A stretch of DNA of 64,000 nucleotides from Chitinophaga pinensis (GCA_945901065.1 CAMDKI010000004.1:167247-231246), one strand, 5' to 3'; shown: positions 45,396 through 54,539, counted from the stretch's first letter. Made by a program: numbers and translations. The notes: generated from the letters alone by a model not told the origin.

Positions 45396-46688
45396 CTAGA
45401 CCAAGGCAGCCACAATTGTTGCGGTCATGAGTGTTGCCAGTGTGCCAGCTACCATAGAGCGGAAACCAAGTTTAACCAAATTACCACGCTGGTTGGGGGC
45501 AAGAATGCTAATACCACCTATCTGGATGCCGATGGACGCGAAGTTGGCAAAACCACAAAGCGAATACACAGCGATAATGATGGACTTCTCGTTAGTAAGC
45601 ACTCCAGAAGCTTTCATGTCTGCCAAAGTTTGATAGGCAATTAGTTCGTTCAAAATAGTTTTCTCGCCTAAAAGTTGTCCTATGGAGAACACATCTTTAG
45701 TGTCTGTTCCCATCAACCAAGCCAGTGGAGAAAACAACATACCTAGTAAATATTGTAAACTAAGCGATTCAAAGCGCCCACTGGTAGATGTCTTAATAAT
45801 GTCGTTCAGGTTAGTTAAATCGCCAATGCCGCCCAAAATACCATTAACCATATACATTAAAGCAGTAAACACCAGCAGCATAGCACCTACGTTTACGGCC
45901 ATCTTAAGGCCATCCGTAGTGCCTATAGAAAGGGCATCCAGTACATTACTGCCAATTCGTTCTTTGGGTACTACCAGCTTTCGGTCAATCTTGTCTGGTT
46001 GGTCTTCCGGATAAATGAGCTTTGATACTACCAATGCGGCAGGGGCTGCCATAATGGATGCAGCAATCAAGTGCCTGGCAAAGTATAATTTCTGCATTTC
46101 ATCGCCAGCGCTAAGGTTGTTTATGTATAACGCCAACACGCCGCCTGCAATGGTAGCCATGCCACCCGTCATCAAACACATAATTTCTGAGGGGGTCATT
46201 TTCTCCAGATAAGGCTTTACCAAAAGCGGTGCTTCGGTTTGCCCTAAAAAGATATTGCCGGCCATTGCCAAACTTTCAGCGCCACTTAGGCGCATGGTTT
46301 TAGTCATTACCCAGGCAAAAACATACACTACCTTTTGAAGGATACCCAAGTAGTATAACAAAGAAGTGAGTGCAGAAAAGAAAATGATAGTGGGGAGTAC
46401 TTTTACGGCAAAAATAAAACCGATAGCATCTTGATTCATCAGTGGGCCAAAAAGCAAATCGGCACCGCGGTCAGAGTATTCTAAAATTTTTACGAATCCT
46501 TTCGCAAGCTTGTCAAAGCCATTGCTTATCCAACTAACTTTAAGCACTAGCAAAGCAAAAACCAACTGTAAAACCACTCCGGTACCAACCAATCTCCAAT
46601 CTACCTTTTTACGATTGTTACTAAACGCAAAAGCTATTAGCAGTAATACTGAAACACCTAAAACAGCACGAAGGATATCAATTGCCAC
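45396..46688 (-). CDS. concentrative nucleoside transporter (NupC/CNT family)
   Basis: 430 residues, about ten membrane segments. CNT proteins import nucleosides with H+ or Na+. Family sequences: LLFGPLMNQDAIGFIFAVKVLPTIIFFSALTSLLYYLG, SGAESLAMAGNIFLGQTEAPLLVKPYL, MCLMTGGMATIAGGVLALYI, SLQYLLGMLFSPLAWLMGT, GEKTILNELIAYQTLADM and YSLCGFANFASIGIQIGG. The GQTEAPLL and NELIAY motifs carry nucleoside and ion ligands in the family. It follows the bifunctional nuclease gene by 28 bp on the same strand and is probably the last gene of the etf operon. Confidence 0.94.
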   Translation of the reverse strand: MAIDILRAVLGVSVLLLIAFAFSNNRKKVDWRLVGTGVVLQLVFALLVLKVSWISNGFDKLAKGFVKILEYSDRGADLLFGPLMNQDAIGFIFAVKVLPTIIFFSALTSLLYYLGILQKVVYVFAWVMTKTMRLSGAESLAMAGNIFLGQTEAPLLVKPYLEKMTPSEIMCLMTGGMATIAGGVLALYINNLSAGDEMQKLYFARHLIAASIMAAPAALVVSKLIYPEDQPDKIDRKLVVPKERIGSNVLDALSIGTTDGLKMAVNVGAMLLVFTALMYMVNGILGGIGDLTNLNDIIKTSTSGRFESLSLQYLLGMLFSPLAWLMGTDTKDVFSIGQLLGEKTILNELIAYQTLADMKASGVLTNEKSIIIAVYSLCGFANFASIGIQIGGISILAPNQRGNLVKLGFRSMVAGTLATLMTATIVAALV

Positions 46689-46716
46689 TGGAAAGTATTA
46701 GGGTTCGGATAAAATT

Positions 46717-47364
46717 TTATGATTCTTTTTCTTTGCGACGGCTAATCTCGTCTCTTACTTTAGCTGCCGTTTCGTAATCCTCGTTGGCTAGCAGGTTATT
46801 CAACATTTCCTTCAATTCATCCAACCCTAAATTTGATAAATTGCTACCACTTTTGGCAGCTGGCGAAACAATAGCCTCTAAATTGGTTTTGGGTGCTTTG
46901 TCCTCCTCGTCGTCATCATTGTCCTTGTCAGCATCGCTGGCTTCTTGCTGGCTATCTTCCATTACAATGCCCGCTTGGTCTAGTATAAACTCGAACGTAT
47001 AAATGGGGCAATTGAAGCGCACCGCCAATGCCAAGGCATCGCTGGTGCGCGAATCAATTTCCACGGTTTCGCCGCCACGGCTGCACACCAATTGCGCAAA
47101 GAAAATACCGTCCTTAAGGTTGCTTATTACTACTTCTTGGAGCTCGATATCAAACGTAAGAAACATGTTACGCATCAAATCATGCGTAAGCGGTCGGCTT
47201 GGGTTCATCTTCTCTAGAGCCACAGCAATAGCCTGAGCCTCTGGGCCGCCAATCACAATGGGCAAGCGACGCACACCTTGCACCTCTCCCAGCACTACGG
47301 CATATGAGTGTGAGCCGGCAATGCTGTGAGAGAGTGCTACAATCTCGAGTTCGAGTTTCTCCAT
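46717..47364 (-). CDS. bifunctional nuclease (DUF151) protein with UVR-type C-terminus
   Basis: 215 residues. The first 130 residues match the bifunctional nuclease (DUF151) domain: LPIVIGGPEAQAIAVALEKMNPSRPLTHDLM and GGETVEIDSRTSDALALAVRFNCPIYTFE. An acidic linker (EASDADKDNDDDEEDKAP) leads to a UVR-like helical hairpin, LDELKEMLNNLLANEDYETAAKVRDEISRRKE. The same two-domain layout is common in Bacteroidota. The substrate is not established for this group. It sits between etfA (31 bp gap) and the nucleoside transporter, an arrangement I recall as conserved in the phylum. Confidence 0.9.
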   Translation of the reverse strand: MEKLELEIVALSHSIAGSHSYAVVLGEVQGVRRLPIVIGGPEAQAIAVALEKMNPSRPLTHDLMRNMFLTFDIELQEVVISNLKDGIFFAQLVCSRGGETVEIDSRTSDALALAVRFNCPIYTFEFILDQAGIVMEDSQQEASDADKDNDDDEEDKAPKTNLEAIVSPAAKSGSNLSNLGLDELKEMLNNLLANEDYETAAKVRDEISRRKEKES

Positions 47365-47395
47365 ATATACAATGTAGGCTTATTAGCCCAAATTA

Positions 47396-48370
47396 TCAAT
47401 TGTTGGCGTAATACTTCTTAAGTGCCTCGTTCAACTTAGGCACTACTGCAAATGCATCACCAACAATACCGTAGTCAGCAGCCTTAAAGAAAGGAGCTTC
47501 TGGGTCGACATTGATAACAACAATCGTTTTGCTACTGCTTACGCCTGCCAAGTGCTGTATAGCACCCGAGATGCCAACGGCAATATATAGGTTAGGGCTG
47601 ATGGTCAAACCGGTTTGGCCAACGTGCTCGTGGTGAGGGCGCCAGTCAACGTCACTAACCGCACGGCTACAAGCTGTTGCAGCGTGAAGTAAGTTTGCCA
47701 TTTCCTCAATCATACCCCAGTTTTCAGGGCCTTTCAAGCCACGGCCGGCAGATACTACCAACTCAGCTTCAGGCAACGGAATGCCTTCGCCAGCTTTTTC
47801 AACGTGCAATACTTTTACACCAAAATCACTATCAGCAAGGCCAGCGCTAAAATCCTCAACTGCCGCAGAGCCTTCGCCCTTAGCAATCGGGAAAGAGTTG
47901 GCATTAACAGTAATGATTTTTTTATCGGTAGCAAAAGTAAAGTTTGCAACCCCTTTTCCAGAGAACACCGCTTTCTTAACAGTGAAGGTGCCTTCTGTGT
48001 TGGCTAGCTCTGTGGCATTAGTTACCACACCAGCTTTCAAACGAACCGATAGGCGAGGGGCAAGGGCTTTACCATTGAAGGTACTGCTCAATATCAAAAT
48101 GGTAGCGCCAGCTTTATCAGCAGCAGCAGCTACAACTTTGGTAAAAGCGCGGCTGTCAAAATGGTCAAGCTTTGCGTTCTCTTCGTGCAATACTTTGCTT
48201 ACGCCTTGTTGGCCAAGGGTAGCTAGTTCGCTATGGTCAATTTTACCTACAGCAACTGCTACTGCATCAGTACCTAGTTTGCCGGCAAGTTTGGCACCGT
48301 AGCTAGCAGCTTCACGGGCCGATTTTTTCAGTTTACCCTCTTGGGTTTCTACAAATATTAATACTGACAT
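47396..48370 (-). CDS. etfA: electron transfer flavoprotein subunit alpha
   Basis: 324 residues. EtfA binds FAD and passes electrons from acyl-CoA and other dehydrogenases to the quinone pool. The C-terminal FAD domain shows VSAGRGLKGPENWGMIEEMANLLHAATACSRAVSDVDWRPHHEHVGQTGLTISPNLYIAVGISGAIQHLAGVSSSKTIVVINVDPEAPFFKAADYGIVGD, with the classic GQTG and GISGAIQH signatures. It starts 3 bp after etfB. Length and motif order are normal. Confidence 0.97.
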   Translation of the reverse strand: MSVLIFVETQEGKLKKSAREAASYGAKLAGKLGTDAVAVAVGKIDHSELATLGQQGVSKVLHEENAKLDHFDSRAFTKVVAAAADKAGATILILSSTFNGKALAPRLSVRLKAGVVTNATELANTEGTFTVKKAVFSGKGVANFTFATDKKIITVNANSFPIAKGEGSAAVEDFSAGLADSDFGVKVLHVEKAGEGIPLPEAELVVSAGRGLKGPENWGMIEEMANLLHAATACSRAVSDVDWRPHHEHVGQTGLTISPNLYIAVGISGAIQHLAGVSSSKTIVVINVDPEAPFFKAADYGIVGDAFAVVPKLNEALKKYYANN

Positions 48371-48373
48371 GGC

Positions 48374-49114
48374 TTAGATTACTTTAGCTTCTTCGTGTAA
48401 TAATCTTACTAATTCTTCAACATTATCGGGGCTGATAAGCTTCACGTTGCCACGCTCTTTAGGAGCCTCAAAGTGGTGAACCGTGGTGTAGGTATCTACA
48501 CTAGCAGCAGCAACTACTTTCAATGGCTTAGTGCGGGCAGCCATAATACCGCGCATGTTAGGTATGCGGGCTTCGGCCATGCCTTTCTGGCAGCTAACCA
48601 CAAACGGGGTTTTTACTTCCAAGGTTTCTTCACCACCTTCAATTTCACGCACTACAGTCGCAGTGTTGCCGTTCAAATCGAGTTTTACACCCAAAGAGAT
48701 ATATGGCAAATCCAACAACTCAGATAGCATGCCAGCAACCATAAAACCATTGTAGTTAATGGTTTCCTTACCGGTGAAGATAATGTCGTAACCTTCGCTC
48801 TTGGCATAATCGGCAATCAAGGCAGCTACTTGGTAAGCGTCCACGTCATCTGCATCAATGCGCACGGCATCGTCGGCACCAATAGCCAAACCCTTGCGGA
48901 TAACAGGCTCTACGTCGGCTTTACCAACGGTTACGGTAGTTACAGTGCCTCCAAGCTTTTCTTTCAACTCAAGGGCTTTTACAAGGGCGTACCACTCATC
49001 AGTAGGATTCATGATCCACTGCACCTTATCTTCGTTGAACTTTGTATTATTGTCCGTGAAGGTAATCTTGGTAGTAGTATCTGGCGCCTTGCTAACACAA
49101 ACTAGGAATTTCAT
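48374..49114 (-). CDS. etfB: electron transfer flavoprotein subunit beta
   Basis: 246 residues. EtfB binds AMP and pairs with EtfA. Motifs: MKFLVCVSKAPDTTTKI, NPTDEWYALVKALELKEK (aligning with NP.De.Ale.A..lke), YDIIFTGKETINYNGFMVAGMLSELL (aligning with tGkqaiD....Qvg..lAe.L) and a C-terminal region with MRGIMAARTKPL. It heads the etfB-etfA-nuclease-transporter group and is divergently oriented from the TPR gene, 77 bp away. Confidence 0.95.
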   Translation of the reverse strand: MKFLVCVSKAPDTTTKITFTDNNTKFNEDKVQWIMNPTDEWYALVKALELKEKLGGTVTTVTVGKADVEPVIRKGLAIGADDAVRIDADDVDAYQVAALIADYAKSEGYDIIFTGKETINYNGFMVAGMLSELLDLPYISLGVKLDLNGNTATVVREIEGGEETLEVKTPFVVSCQKGMAEARIPNMRGIMAARTKPLKVVAAASVDTYTTVHHFEAPKERGNVKLISPDNVEELVRLLHEEAKVI

Positions 49115-49191
49115 ATTTTTAGGCTTGATTTATAAGATTGGTAATCAAAATTTCGGTAGCGAAAATAGCCATTTATCATAACAATATCAAA

Positions 49192-49527
49192 ATGATTGAA
49201 GCTCGTTTGGAACAACTTAAAGGAATGCTGAAGGATAATCCGGATGATTCATTTCTATTGTATGCTATTGCACAGGAATATACCAAGCTTAATAACAAAT
49301 CAGAGGCGTTAAAGTTTTTCGATAACTTATTGAAAACCAATCCTCATTATACCGGCGCATACTATCATTTGGGCAAATTGTACGAGGCTATGGACCAAGC
49401 TCAAGCGGCCATAGATACTTATAAACAGGGGTTGGTAATTACGCAACAAAGGGGCGCGCACCACGATTATAACGAATTAAAGGGCGCACTGTCGCTAATA
49501 GCCGATGACGAGGAAGACGAGTATTAA
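49192..49527 (+). CDS. small tetratricopeptide-repeat protein
   Basis: 111 residues from the ATG at 49192. About two and a half TPR units: DSFLLYAIAQEYTKLNNKSEALKFFDNLLKTNP and YTGAYYHLGKLYEAMDQAQAAIDTYKQGL, ending with a helix and an acidic DDEEDEY tail. TPR proteins mediate protein contacts; the partner is unknown. The 3' end overlaps the tilS start by 23 bp in a different frame, suggesting translational coupling. Confidence 0.85.
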   Translation: MIEARLEQLKGMLKDNPDDSFLLYAIAQEYTKLNNKSEALKFFDNLLKTNPHYTGAYYHLGKLYEAMDQAQAAIDTYKQGLVITQQRGAHHDYNELKGALSLIADDEEDEY

Positions 49528-50863
49528 TAGTGCGCTACAAGATAGACTGACCCTGCAATTGCAGCAAGACGGCCTGCTGCAAACGGGCGACAAAGTGTTA
49601 TTGGCAGTAAGCGGTGGGTTGGATAGTGTGGTGATGGCGCACTTGTTGCACGGCCTTGGTTATGCAACGGTCGTGGCACATTGCAACTTTCAGCTACGGG
49701 GTGCCGATGCCGATGGCGATGAGGCTTTTGTGAAAGATTTGGCTAAACAATTGGATTTGCCTTTTTACAGTACCCAATTCGATACCAAGGGCTATGCCAA
49801 ACTACATGGCCTCAGTACCCAAATGGCGGCACGCGAGTTGAGGTATGAATGGTTAGAGGGCATCCGTAAGCAAACGGGTTGCTACTACTTAGCCACTGCC
49901 CACCACAAAAACGACCAAGCCGAAACCGTGCTATTGAATATTATCAAAGGCACGGGCATACGCGGCCTACACGGTATGCTGCCCAAGCAGGGGCACTTAT
50001 TAAGGCCGTTGCTAGCCTTTACTAGGACTGAGTTGGAGGAGTATGCCCAAGCCCACAACCTAACCTGGCGCACCGATGCCAGCAATGCCGACACCCATTA
50101 CCAGCGCAACTTTTTACGCCACGAGGTATTGCCGCTGCTAGAGCAGGTAAACCCAGCAGTGGTAAATACTTTAGCGCAAGAGGCCAGTTACTTTAAAGAT
50201 GCGGCTATTATTTACGAGCAAGGCATTAAGCATTATTTGAAAAAACTGGTTGACAACCGCCCCAGCGGACAACATGTGCCGATAAAGAAACTACAACTAT
50301 ACCCCGCACAAAGCACCTTATTATATGAGTGGCTAAGCCCAGCGGGGTTTAACGAAGCGCAGGTGCACGATATATTGGCAGTGCTGGATAGCACCGAGGT
50401 AAAGCAGTTTTATAGCCCCAACTACCGACTGATAAAAGACCGCCAATTTTTAGTGCTGACCGATAAGGCCGTGGAAAACGACCACCGCGTAGTGATTGAG
50501 AAATTTAGTAAGCGGGTAAAGGTGCCGGGTCTGGAGCTGAAATTTCATGTGCAGACTGCCACCAACTACCACATACCCACGCAACCCACCGTGGCGGCCT
50601 TGGATGCTGATAAGCTGCAAATGCCGCTAGTGCTGCGCCGCTGGCAGCGCGGCGACTACCTATACCCGATAGGCCCCAAGCGCAAAAAGAAAAAACTAAG
50701 CAACTTGTTTAGTAATTTGAAGCTGACACAACTGCAGAAAGAACATACTTGGTTATTATGCTCTGGCGAGCATATTGTTTGGGTGGTGGGGTTGAAGGTG
50801 GATGATAGGTTTAAGGTGGGGGCTAACACAAAAACAGTTACGGAAGTTAGCATGTCATCCTGA
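49505..50863 (+). CDS. tilS: tRNA(Ile)-lysidine synthase
   Basis: 452 residues. TilS converts C34 of tRNA-Ile(CAU) to lysidine. The PP-loop motif SGGLDS is at 36-41, followed by VVAHCNFQLRGADADGDEAFV, LATAHHKNDQAETVLLNIIKGTGIRGLHGM and RPLLAFTRTELEEYAQ, then FLRHEVLPLLEQVNP. The C-terminal domain includes LVLRRWQRGDYLYPIG and KKLSNLFSNLKLT, typical of the long TilS form. The ATG at 49505 lies inside the end of the TPR gene. A palindrome (TCTCGTTT-c-AAACGAGA) begins 2 bp after the stop. Confidence 0.95.
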   Translation: MTRKTSINSALQDRLTLQLQQDGLLQTGDKVLLAVSGGLDSVVMAHLLHGLGYATVVAHCNFQLRGADADGDEAFVKDLAKQLDLPFYSTQFDTKGYAKLHGLSTQMAARELRYEWLEGIRKQTGCYYLATAHHKNDQAETVLLNIIKGTGIRGLHGMLPKQGHLLRPLLAFTRTELEEYAQAHNLTWRTDASNADTHYQRNFLRHEVLPLLEQVNPAVVNTLAQEASYFKDAAIIYEQGIKHYLKKLVDNRPSGQHVPIKKLQLYPAQSTLLYEWLSPAGFNEAQVHDILAVLDSTEVKQFYSPNYRLIKDRQFLVLTDKAVENDHRVVIEKFSKRVKVPGLELKFHVQTATNYHIPTQPTVAALDADKLQMPLVLRRWQRGDYLYPIGPKRKKKKLSNLFSNLKLTQLQKEHTWLLCSGEHIVWVVGLKVDDRFKVGANTKTVTEVSMSS

Positions 50864-51218
50864 GTCTCGTTTCAAACGAGATTGAAGGGTGTGCGCGATT
50901 GTTAGCCCGCCGTAGCTTTTCGCGAAGGTGGGAGTTGTTGGGGCGAGTAGGGTAGTTGATGATGCCGCTATTTCACAAAACGGTTGTCATCCCGAGTTTT
51001 TCCCCCAGCCCGTTCGGATGTTCCATCCGAATGACCGAGCTGTGGATTTGCTATCCACCAAGTAACATGTTCAAACTTGGCTAAGGCGATAATTTTGCAA
51101 TTCAGCTGCCCCGAGCCAAAACACCATAATTTAACAAACGAAGCCAATTATTAGGCTAAAAGTGTTTTAACCATTATTATTGCAGCTCATTATTCTTCCA
51201 CAAGAAGCTGTTTGTTTT
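50864..51218. repeat. 355-bp gene-free patch with REP-like palindromes
   Basis: Perfect or near-perfect small palindromes: TCTCGTTT-c-AAACGAGA (50865-50881), TTCGGATG-ttc-CATCCGAA (51013-51031) and GTGGAT-ttgct-ATCCAC (51042-51058), plus two copies of gtcatccYgag. The style matches the patch at 4770-5001. I see no gene in it. Confidence 0.75.
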
Positions 51219-52091
51219 ATGTTTAAAAGGGCCATGTTTAGTTTTTCGCGCACAAGCGTGCGTTTGTCGCTGCTTTTATTGTTCGTAATGGTGTCTGCCG
51301 GCTGCGAGAAGTATTATTATCTCGACCCAGCAGACTTGCCCGCTGTTTGCGTACTGAACAATTTTACCTGCACCATAGATGGCAACACCAGCGATAAAGT
51401 GCTTGGGTTTGTGAATGTGAGCAATAACGACAATGTATCGGAATTGAGCGATTGGGGAAGCTTTTATCATAACGGAAACGACGGCAATATTTACTTTGAT
51501 TTTCTAAACCAGTTTACTACCATTGATTGCAGGGTGAGGATAAAGGATAGCCAATACGCTACATCGGCACTATATGATTTTGGCAGTGTAGAAGAAACCT
51601 TTAGCATGCTTGGTAGCTATACCGATTTAATTCGAATTGTGCTGGAATATGATTTTATTACCTCGAATGACAGAACCCGAGAGCACATAATAGATAACAT
51701 TGTGTACCGGAACGGCAATTTGATTTCGTATGATTACACCGAAAAGTTGGAGTCTTCTCCGAATACCGTTTTTGTTGAAGAGAGCTACACTTTTGAGTAC
51801 GACTTGAATAAGACCTATGACCATGATTTGTACCCAAATGAACGGTTCTTTACCATTAATTATCGTCCGATATTGGGTCGGGAATACTCATTTGGGGAGC
51901 GTTTTGATGCACAACCGTTTTCGAAGAATGTTTTAATCCGCAAAAAGAACACCACCGAATCAAAGACCGTGTTTGAGAACACGTATAATTTTGATTCCGA
52001 CGGAAAAATAACCCGTCTGAACCAAGTGTTTCTGTACGGTGGCTTTACCCAAAATTCACTACTTTGGACCTACGAGTACGCATGCGAATAG
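51219..52091 (+). CDS. hypothetical lipoprotein
   Basis: 290 residues from the ATG at 51219. N-terminal basic region and hydrophobic stretch SLLLLFVMVSAGC with lipobox cysteine C29, so it is a predicted lipoprotein. The mature part is beta-rich with many Tyr, Asp and Asn (for example SYTFEYDLNKTYDHDLYPNERF and ENTYNFDSDGKITRLNQVFLYGG, the last resembling the repeat of DUF4595/RHS-like Bacteroidota lipoproteins). I do not recognise a family with certainty. It is a single gene, convergent with the PhnZ-like gene 17 bp away. Confidence 0.7.
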   Translation: MFKRAMFSFSRTSVRLSLLLLFVMVSAGCEKYYYLDPADLPAVCVLNNFTCTIDGNTSDKVLGFVNVSNNDNVSELSDWGSFYHNGNDGNIYFDFLNQFTTIDCRVRIKDSQYATSALYDFGSVEETFSMLGSYTDLIRIVLEYDFITSNDRTREHIIDNIVYRNGNLISYDYTEKLESSPNTVFVEESYTFEYDLNKTYDHDLYPNERFFTINYRPILGREYSFGERFDAQPFSKNVLIRKKNTTESKTVFENTYNFDSDGKITRLNQVFLYGGFTQNSLLWTYEYACE

Positions 52092-52108
52092 CAGTATCGA
52101 AAGGTTGT

Positions 52109-52675
52109 TTAATTGCTTGATAAAGCCCTAATAGCCATTTGCTTATATACTTCCAAGTCAGGTAGCGGTTTATGTTCTTCCTTGGCCAATTCGTCCCATT
52201 CACGGAGCTTGATGCTGGCAGTAAATAATGGATCTTGCTCAAATTCAGCGGCTTCTTCGGCGCTCATGGGTCCGCCTTGGTAGCGCAGGGTTTCTTTACT
52301 TGCTTCCGATAGTTTGGCGTAATAATCGGGATTTTTATAAGTAAGGTAGCGCTTGGCTATTACATGGTTTCCCACCATTTGGCAGAGGCTCTCACTAAAG
52401 CCACGTTGGCGTAGAAATTCCGCACCCACCTTTTCGTGCTCTTGGTTGCCGAAGCCGCCCATGTTTTTATATTGCTCCTCGTTTACACAAATGTGGCCAA
52501 TATCGTGAAAGAAGGCCGCCAAAACCACTTCATCATCAAAGCCTTCTTGCTGGGCGCATTGCGCTGCCTGGGCCATGTGCTCAATTTGCGAAACGGGCTC
52601 GCCTATATAGTCGGCACGGCCATATTTAGCGTATAGGTCAAAAATCTCGTCGGCTATTTGTTGTGCGGTAGGCAT
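52109..52675 (-). CDS. PhnZ-like HD-domain mixed-valent diiron oxygenase
   Basis: 188 residues from the ATG at 52675. It matches the phosphonate-degradation-associated HDIG family: YGRADYIGEPVSQIEH, AAFFHDIGH, QEHEKVGAEFLRQRGF, NHVIAKRYL, RYQGGPMSAEEAAEF and LREWDELAKEE. Likely iron ligands H33, H57, D58, H80, H104 and D161 line up almost residue for residue with those I recall for PhnZ, and Y23/E26 match its substrate-gating Tyr and Glu. PhnZ cleaves the C-P bond of 2-amino-1-hydroxyethylphosphonate. The partner hydroxylase PhnY is not in the window, so the true substrate is open. A frame extension upstream is unlikely. Confidence 0.85.
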   Translation of the reverse strand: MPTAQQIADEIFDLYAKYGRADYIGEPVSQIEHMAQAAQCAQQEGFDDEVVLAAFFHDIGHICVNEEQYKNMGGFGNQEHEKVGAEFLRQRGFSESLCQMVGNHVIAKRYLTYKNPDYYAKLSEASKETLRYQGGPMSAEEAAEFEQDPLFTASIKLREWDELAKEEHKPLPDLEVYKQMAIRALSSN

Positions 52676-52745
52676 GGGGCTTTGCAAATGGTGATGTTGC
52701 AAATGTAAACACTTCAGCGTAATGCTTTTAGCCGCCAATGTTAAC

Positions 52746-53651
52746 TTATTTATATTCCAGCCTGTTTTTTATAGCTCGATACCAATGGGCAGGATTACTC
52801 CAGCGCTTTAGTTGTTGACCAAAAGTAGGCTTGCTATACAGTATGCCTACCATCATCCCTTTTACATGCAAATCCATAACAAGCTCAAGTTTTAGTTCTT
52901 GCTTAAGTACTATTGACAAATCGACAGCTGCAGAATCTGCTAAGTATCCTAATGAAGATGCTACTAGAGTGAGCTTTCCATAACTAGCAGGTACTTTTAG
53001 TGAAAAATAACCATCAAAGTCGGTTGCCACGCCTATTTTGGTGCCTTCAACCCAAACACTGGCAAATGGAATTGTCTCACCTGTTTCGGTATCCAAAACT
53101 TTGCCATTGATTTCAATATATTCCTTTCCCGCGCTATCTATCGCCAACAGCGGGTATCGTAAATCTCCTGGCACCCCAGGCATAGGCACCGAATAGGTAA
53201 TGGGTACTTTTATGGTATCTACATTAATTACCTCATCAGCAGTGGAAGGAGGCCGCAGCTTACCTGCAACAATGTTAATTATTTCATATTCAGCGCTATC
53301 TGGCGTCAAGTTAATGTCTTCAACATGTAAGGTATTCTGTTGCGCGGCAACCCCCACAGGCAGTAAACTACCCAAGCCCATTGCCAACGATACCAACCAC
53401 GGGCGGTTGTTTTGGCTTTCTTCCAAGGTGAGGTGGCGGTGCAGCCTATCCACTTGGTTGCGGGTATAGCGCCCGCATAGTTTAAAATCATTAGATCGCT
53501 GCTGGTTAAGTACTTCCTGTTCGGTTGTTTGAGTAAAATCAATCAATACCCGTTCGCAGCTCTGGCAAAGTCTGCCTCCATCTTGCTCGGGCATTTGCTC
53601 CCATTTTTGGTCGCAAGCATTAAAGTGTGGGTTAATGGTGGTAAGTTTCAT
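52746..53651 (-). CDS. carboxypeptidase-regulatory-like domain protein with N-terminal Cys motif and one membrane segment
   Basis: 301 residues. N-terminal cytoplasmic-looking part with C13, CQSC (29-32) and CGRY (C59), reminiscent of a small metal-binding knuckle: NACDQKWEQMPEQDGGRLCQSCER. One hydrophobic segment (about 84-102, WLVSLAMGLGSLLPVGVAA) follows, then a beta-sandwich of the CarboxypepD_reg type: IEINGKVLDTETGETIPFASVWVEGTKIGVATDFDGYFSLKVP, ending with two further beta regions. I have seen this Cys-knuckle/TM/regulatory-domain layout in Bacteroidota proteins of unknown role. It is the last protein gene before the tandem RNA region. Confidence 0.75.
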   Translation of the reverse strand: MKLTTINPHFNACDQKWEQMPEQDGGRLCQSCERVLIDFTQTTEQEVLNQQRSNDFKLCGRYTRNQVDRLHRHLTLEESQNNRPWLVSLAMGLGSLLPVGVAAQQNTLHVEDINLTPDSAEYEIINIVAGKLRPPSTADEVINVDTIKVPITYSVPMPGVPGDLRYPLLAIDSAGKEYIEINGKVLDTETGETIPFASVWVEGTKIGVATDFDGYFSLKVPASYGKLTLVASSLGYLADSAAVDLSIVLKQELKLELVMDLHVKGMMVGILYSKPTFGQQLKRWSNPAHWYRAIKNRLEYK

Positions 53652-53876
53652 GCGCTTTTTATAGAGTATAAAACGCAGCGGTAACAGCCCAATTATGCAG
53701 TTTTGGCATTTTCTATCAAAAAATGGACCTACTCAAAAATTAACTGATACCGATAACTTTGTGCATAACCTTGAAGGAGATGTGTAAATTGTTTACAACC
53801 AAGTATAATGGTTAATAAGCCATAATTATGGTGTATAACCCTGTTCATTTAGAGTGCATAAGTATTAATGAAAATA
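53652..53876. other. leader of the RNA-only region
   Basis: No gene. Contains three same-strand GTGYATAA words (53761, 53831 and 53854). The last one stands 16 bp before the -33 element of RNA copy 1. Matching words occur at equivalent places before copy 2, so this segment is part of the duplicated unit. Confidence 0.65.
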
Positions 53877-53877
53877 T

Positions 53878-53908
53878 TTTGGAAATGTGGTGTGGTATGC
53901 TAACTTTG
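53878..53908 (+). promoter_or_regulatory. promoter of tandem RNA copy 1
   Basis: TTTG (53878-53881), 19-bp spacer, TAACTTTG (53901-53908), a perfect TTTG-N19-TAnnTTTG Bacteroidota promoter. The segment before it, GTGCATAA plus 16 bp, is conserved in front of copy 2 as well. Confidence 0.8.
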
Positions 53909-53912
53909 ATAT

Positions 53913-54260
53913 CATCAAGGGAGGGATAAAAGGCAGGCTTGCAAAAGCCAGACACCTCAGAAAAGTTGTTTGAATTGTTGGTTTAGTCAAAGGGTTCCGA
54001 CCGCAAGGGAGGTTCTGGGAAAGCCTCGGCTTCAGAAGACGATCAATCAATTAAAGGTATGACCTTCTAGGAGGAAAAACAATACCGAGAAGAACATTTC
54101 AGTTGGAGGTCAGCGTTGGAAACCAAGAAGAAAGCTTCGGCTGGAAACTAGGAAGAAGACAAAGCCATAATAACAGTAACTTGACGTTTTCCGGCTTAGG
54201 CCATACGAAAATGGAAGCGGGTTCTTAAACTGTCAAAGGTTTGAGGCCCGCTTCGTGTTT
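53913..54260 (+). ncRNA. structured non-coding RNA of unknown family, copy 1
   Basis: About 348 nt between a promoter and a terminator, with no credible ORF. Visible hairpins: GGCTT-gcaa-AAGCC (53936-53949); CCgaCC-gcaa-GGgaGG with tandem G/A pairs (near 53997); AAGC-cucg-GCUU; outer GGTAT/ATACC enclosing CCTTC-ta-GGAGG; TTGG-aaa-CCAA; AGC-uucg-GCU; AAGCC/GGCTT; CCAT/ATGG. A 42-nt block (53962-54003) is identical in copy 2. The 3' end is a long hairpin (54215-54253). I do not recognise RNase P, tmRNA, 6S or SRP features. Ends are estimated from the promoter and terminator. Confidence 0.75.
54215..54260 (+). terminator. terminator of tandem RNA copy 1
   Basis: AAGCGGG pairs with CCCGCTT and, inside it, TCTTAAAC with GTTTGAGG (with G-U pairs), loop TGTCAAAG, followed by cgtgtttt. 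Confidence 0.75.
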
Positions 54261-54261
54261 T

Positions 54262-54538
54262 AGGGGAGTTTTACTTTTACATCGCTTTGCTGCTCCTATA
54301 TTGATTGCAAAAAGCCGTGAGATTGTTATCTGCTTCACACATTAATAAAATCCTTCTAGGTTTTTTTCAATTTTTGGTAAAAATAGTCATTGATAAATAC
54401 ACCTTAATCTTGATGGTATTGTGCATAAGCATAAAGCGAATCCCGTAATATGTTAATAACCAGCCATAAAAGGTGCAGAAGCAGATTAATGTGTGCGTAA
54501 ACGGGTTTATATCTTGTGTATAAATATTACGAAAATAA
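54262..54538. other. spacer between the two RNA copies
   Basis: AT-rich, no gene. Contains GTGCATAA at 54421 and GTGTATAA at 54516, plus TTAATAACCAGCCATAA near 54453, which resembles GTTAATAAGCCATAA before copy 1. It is therefore the duplicated regulatory leader of copy 2. Confidence 0.6.
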
Positions 54539-54539
54539 T

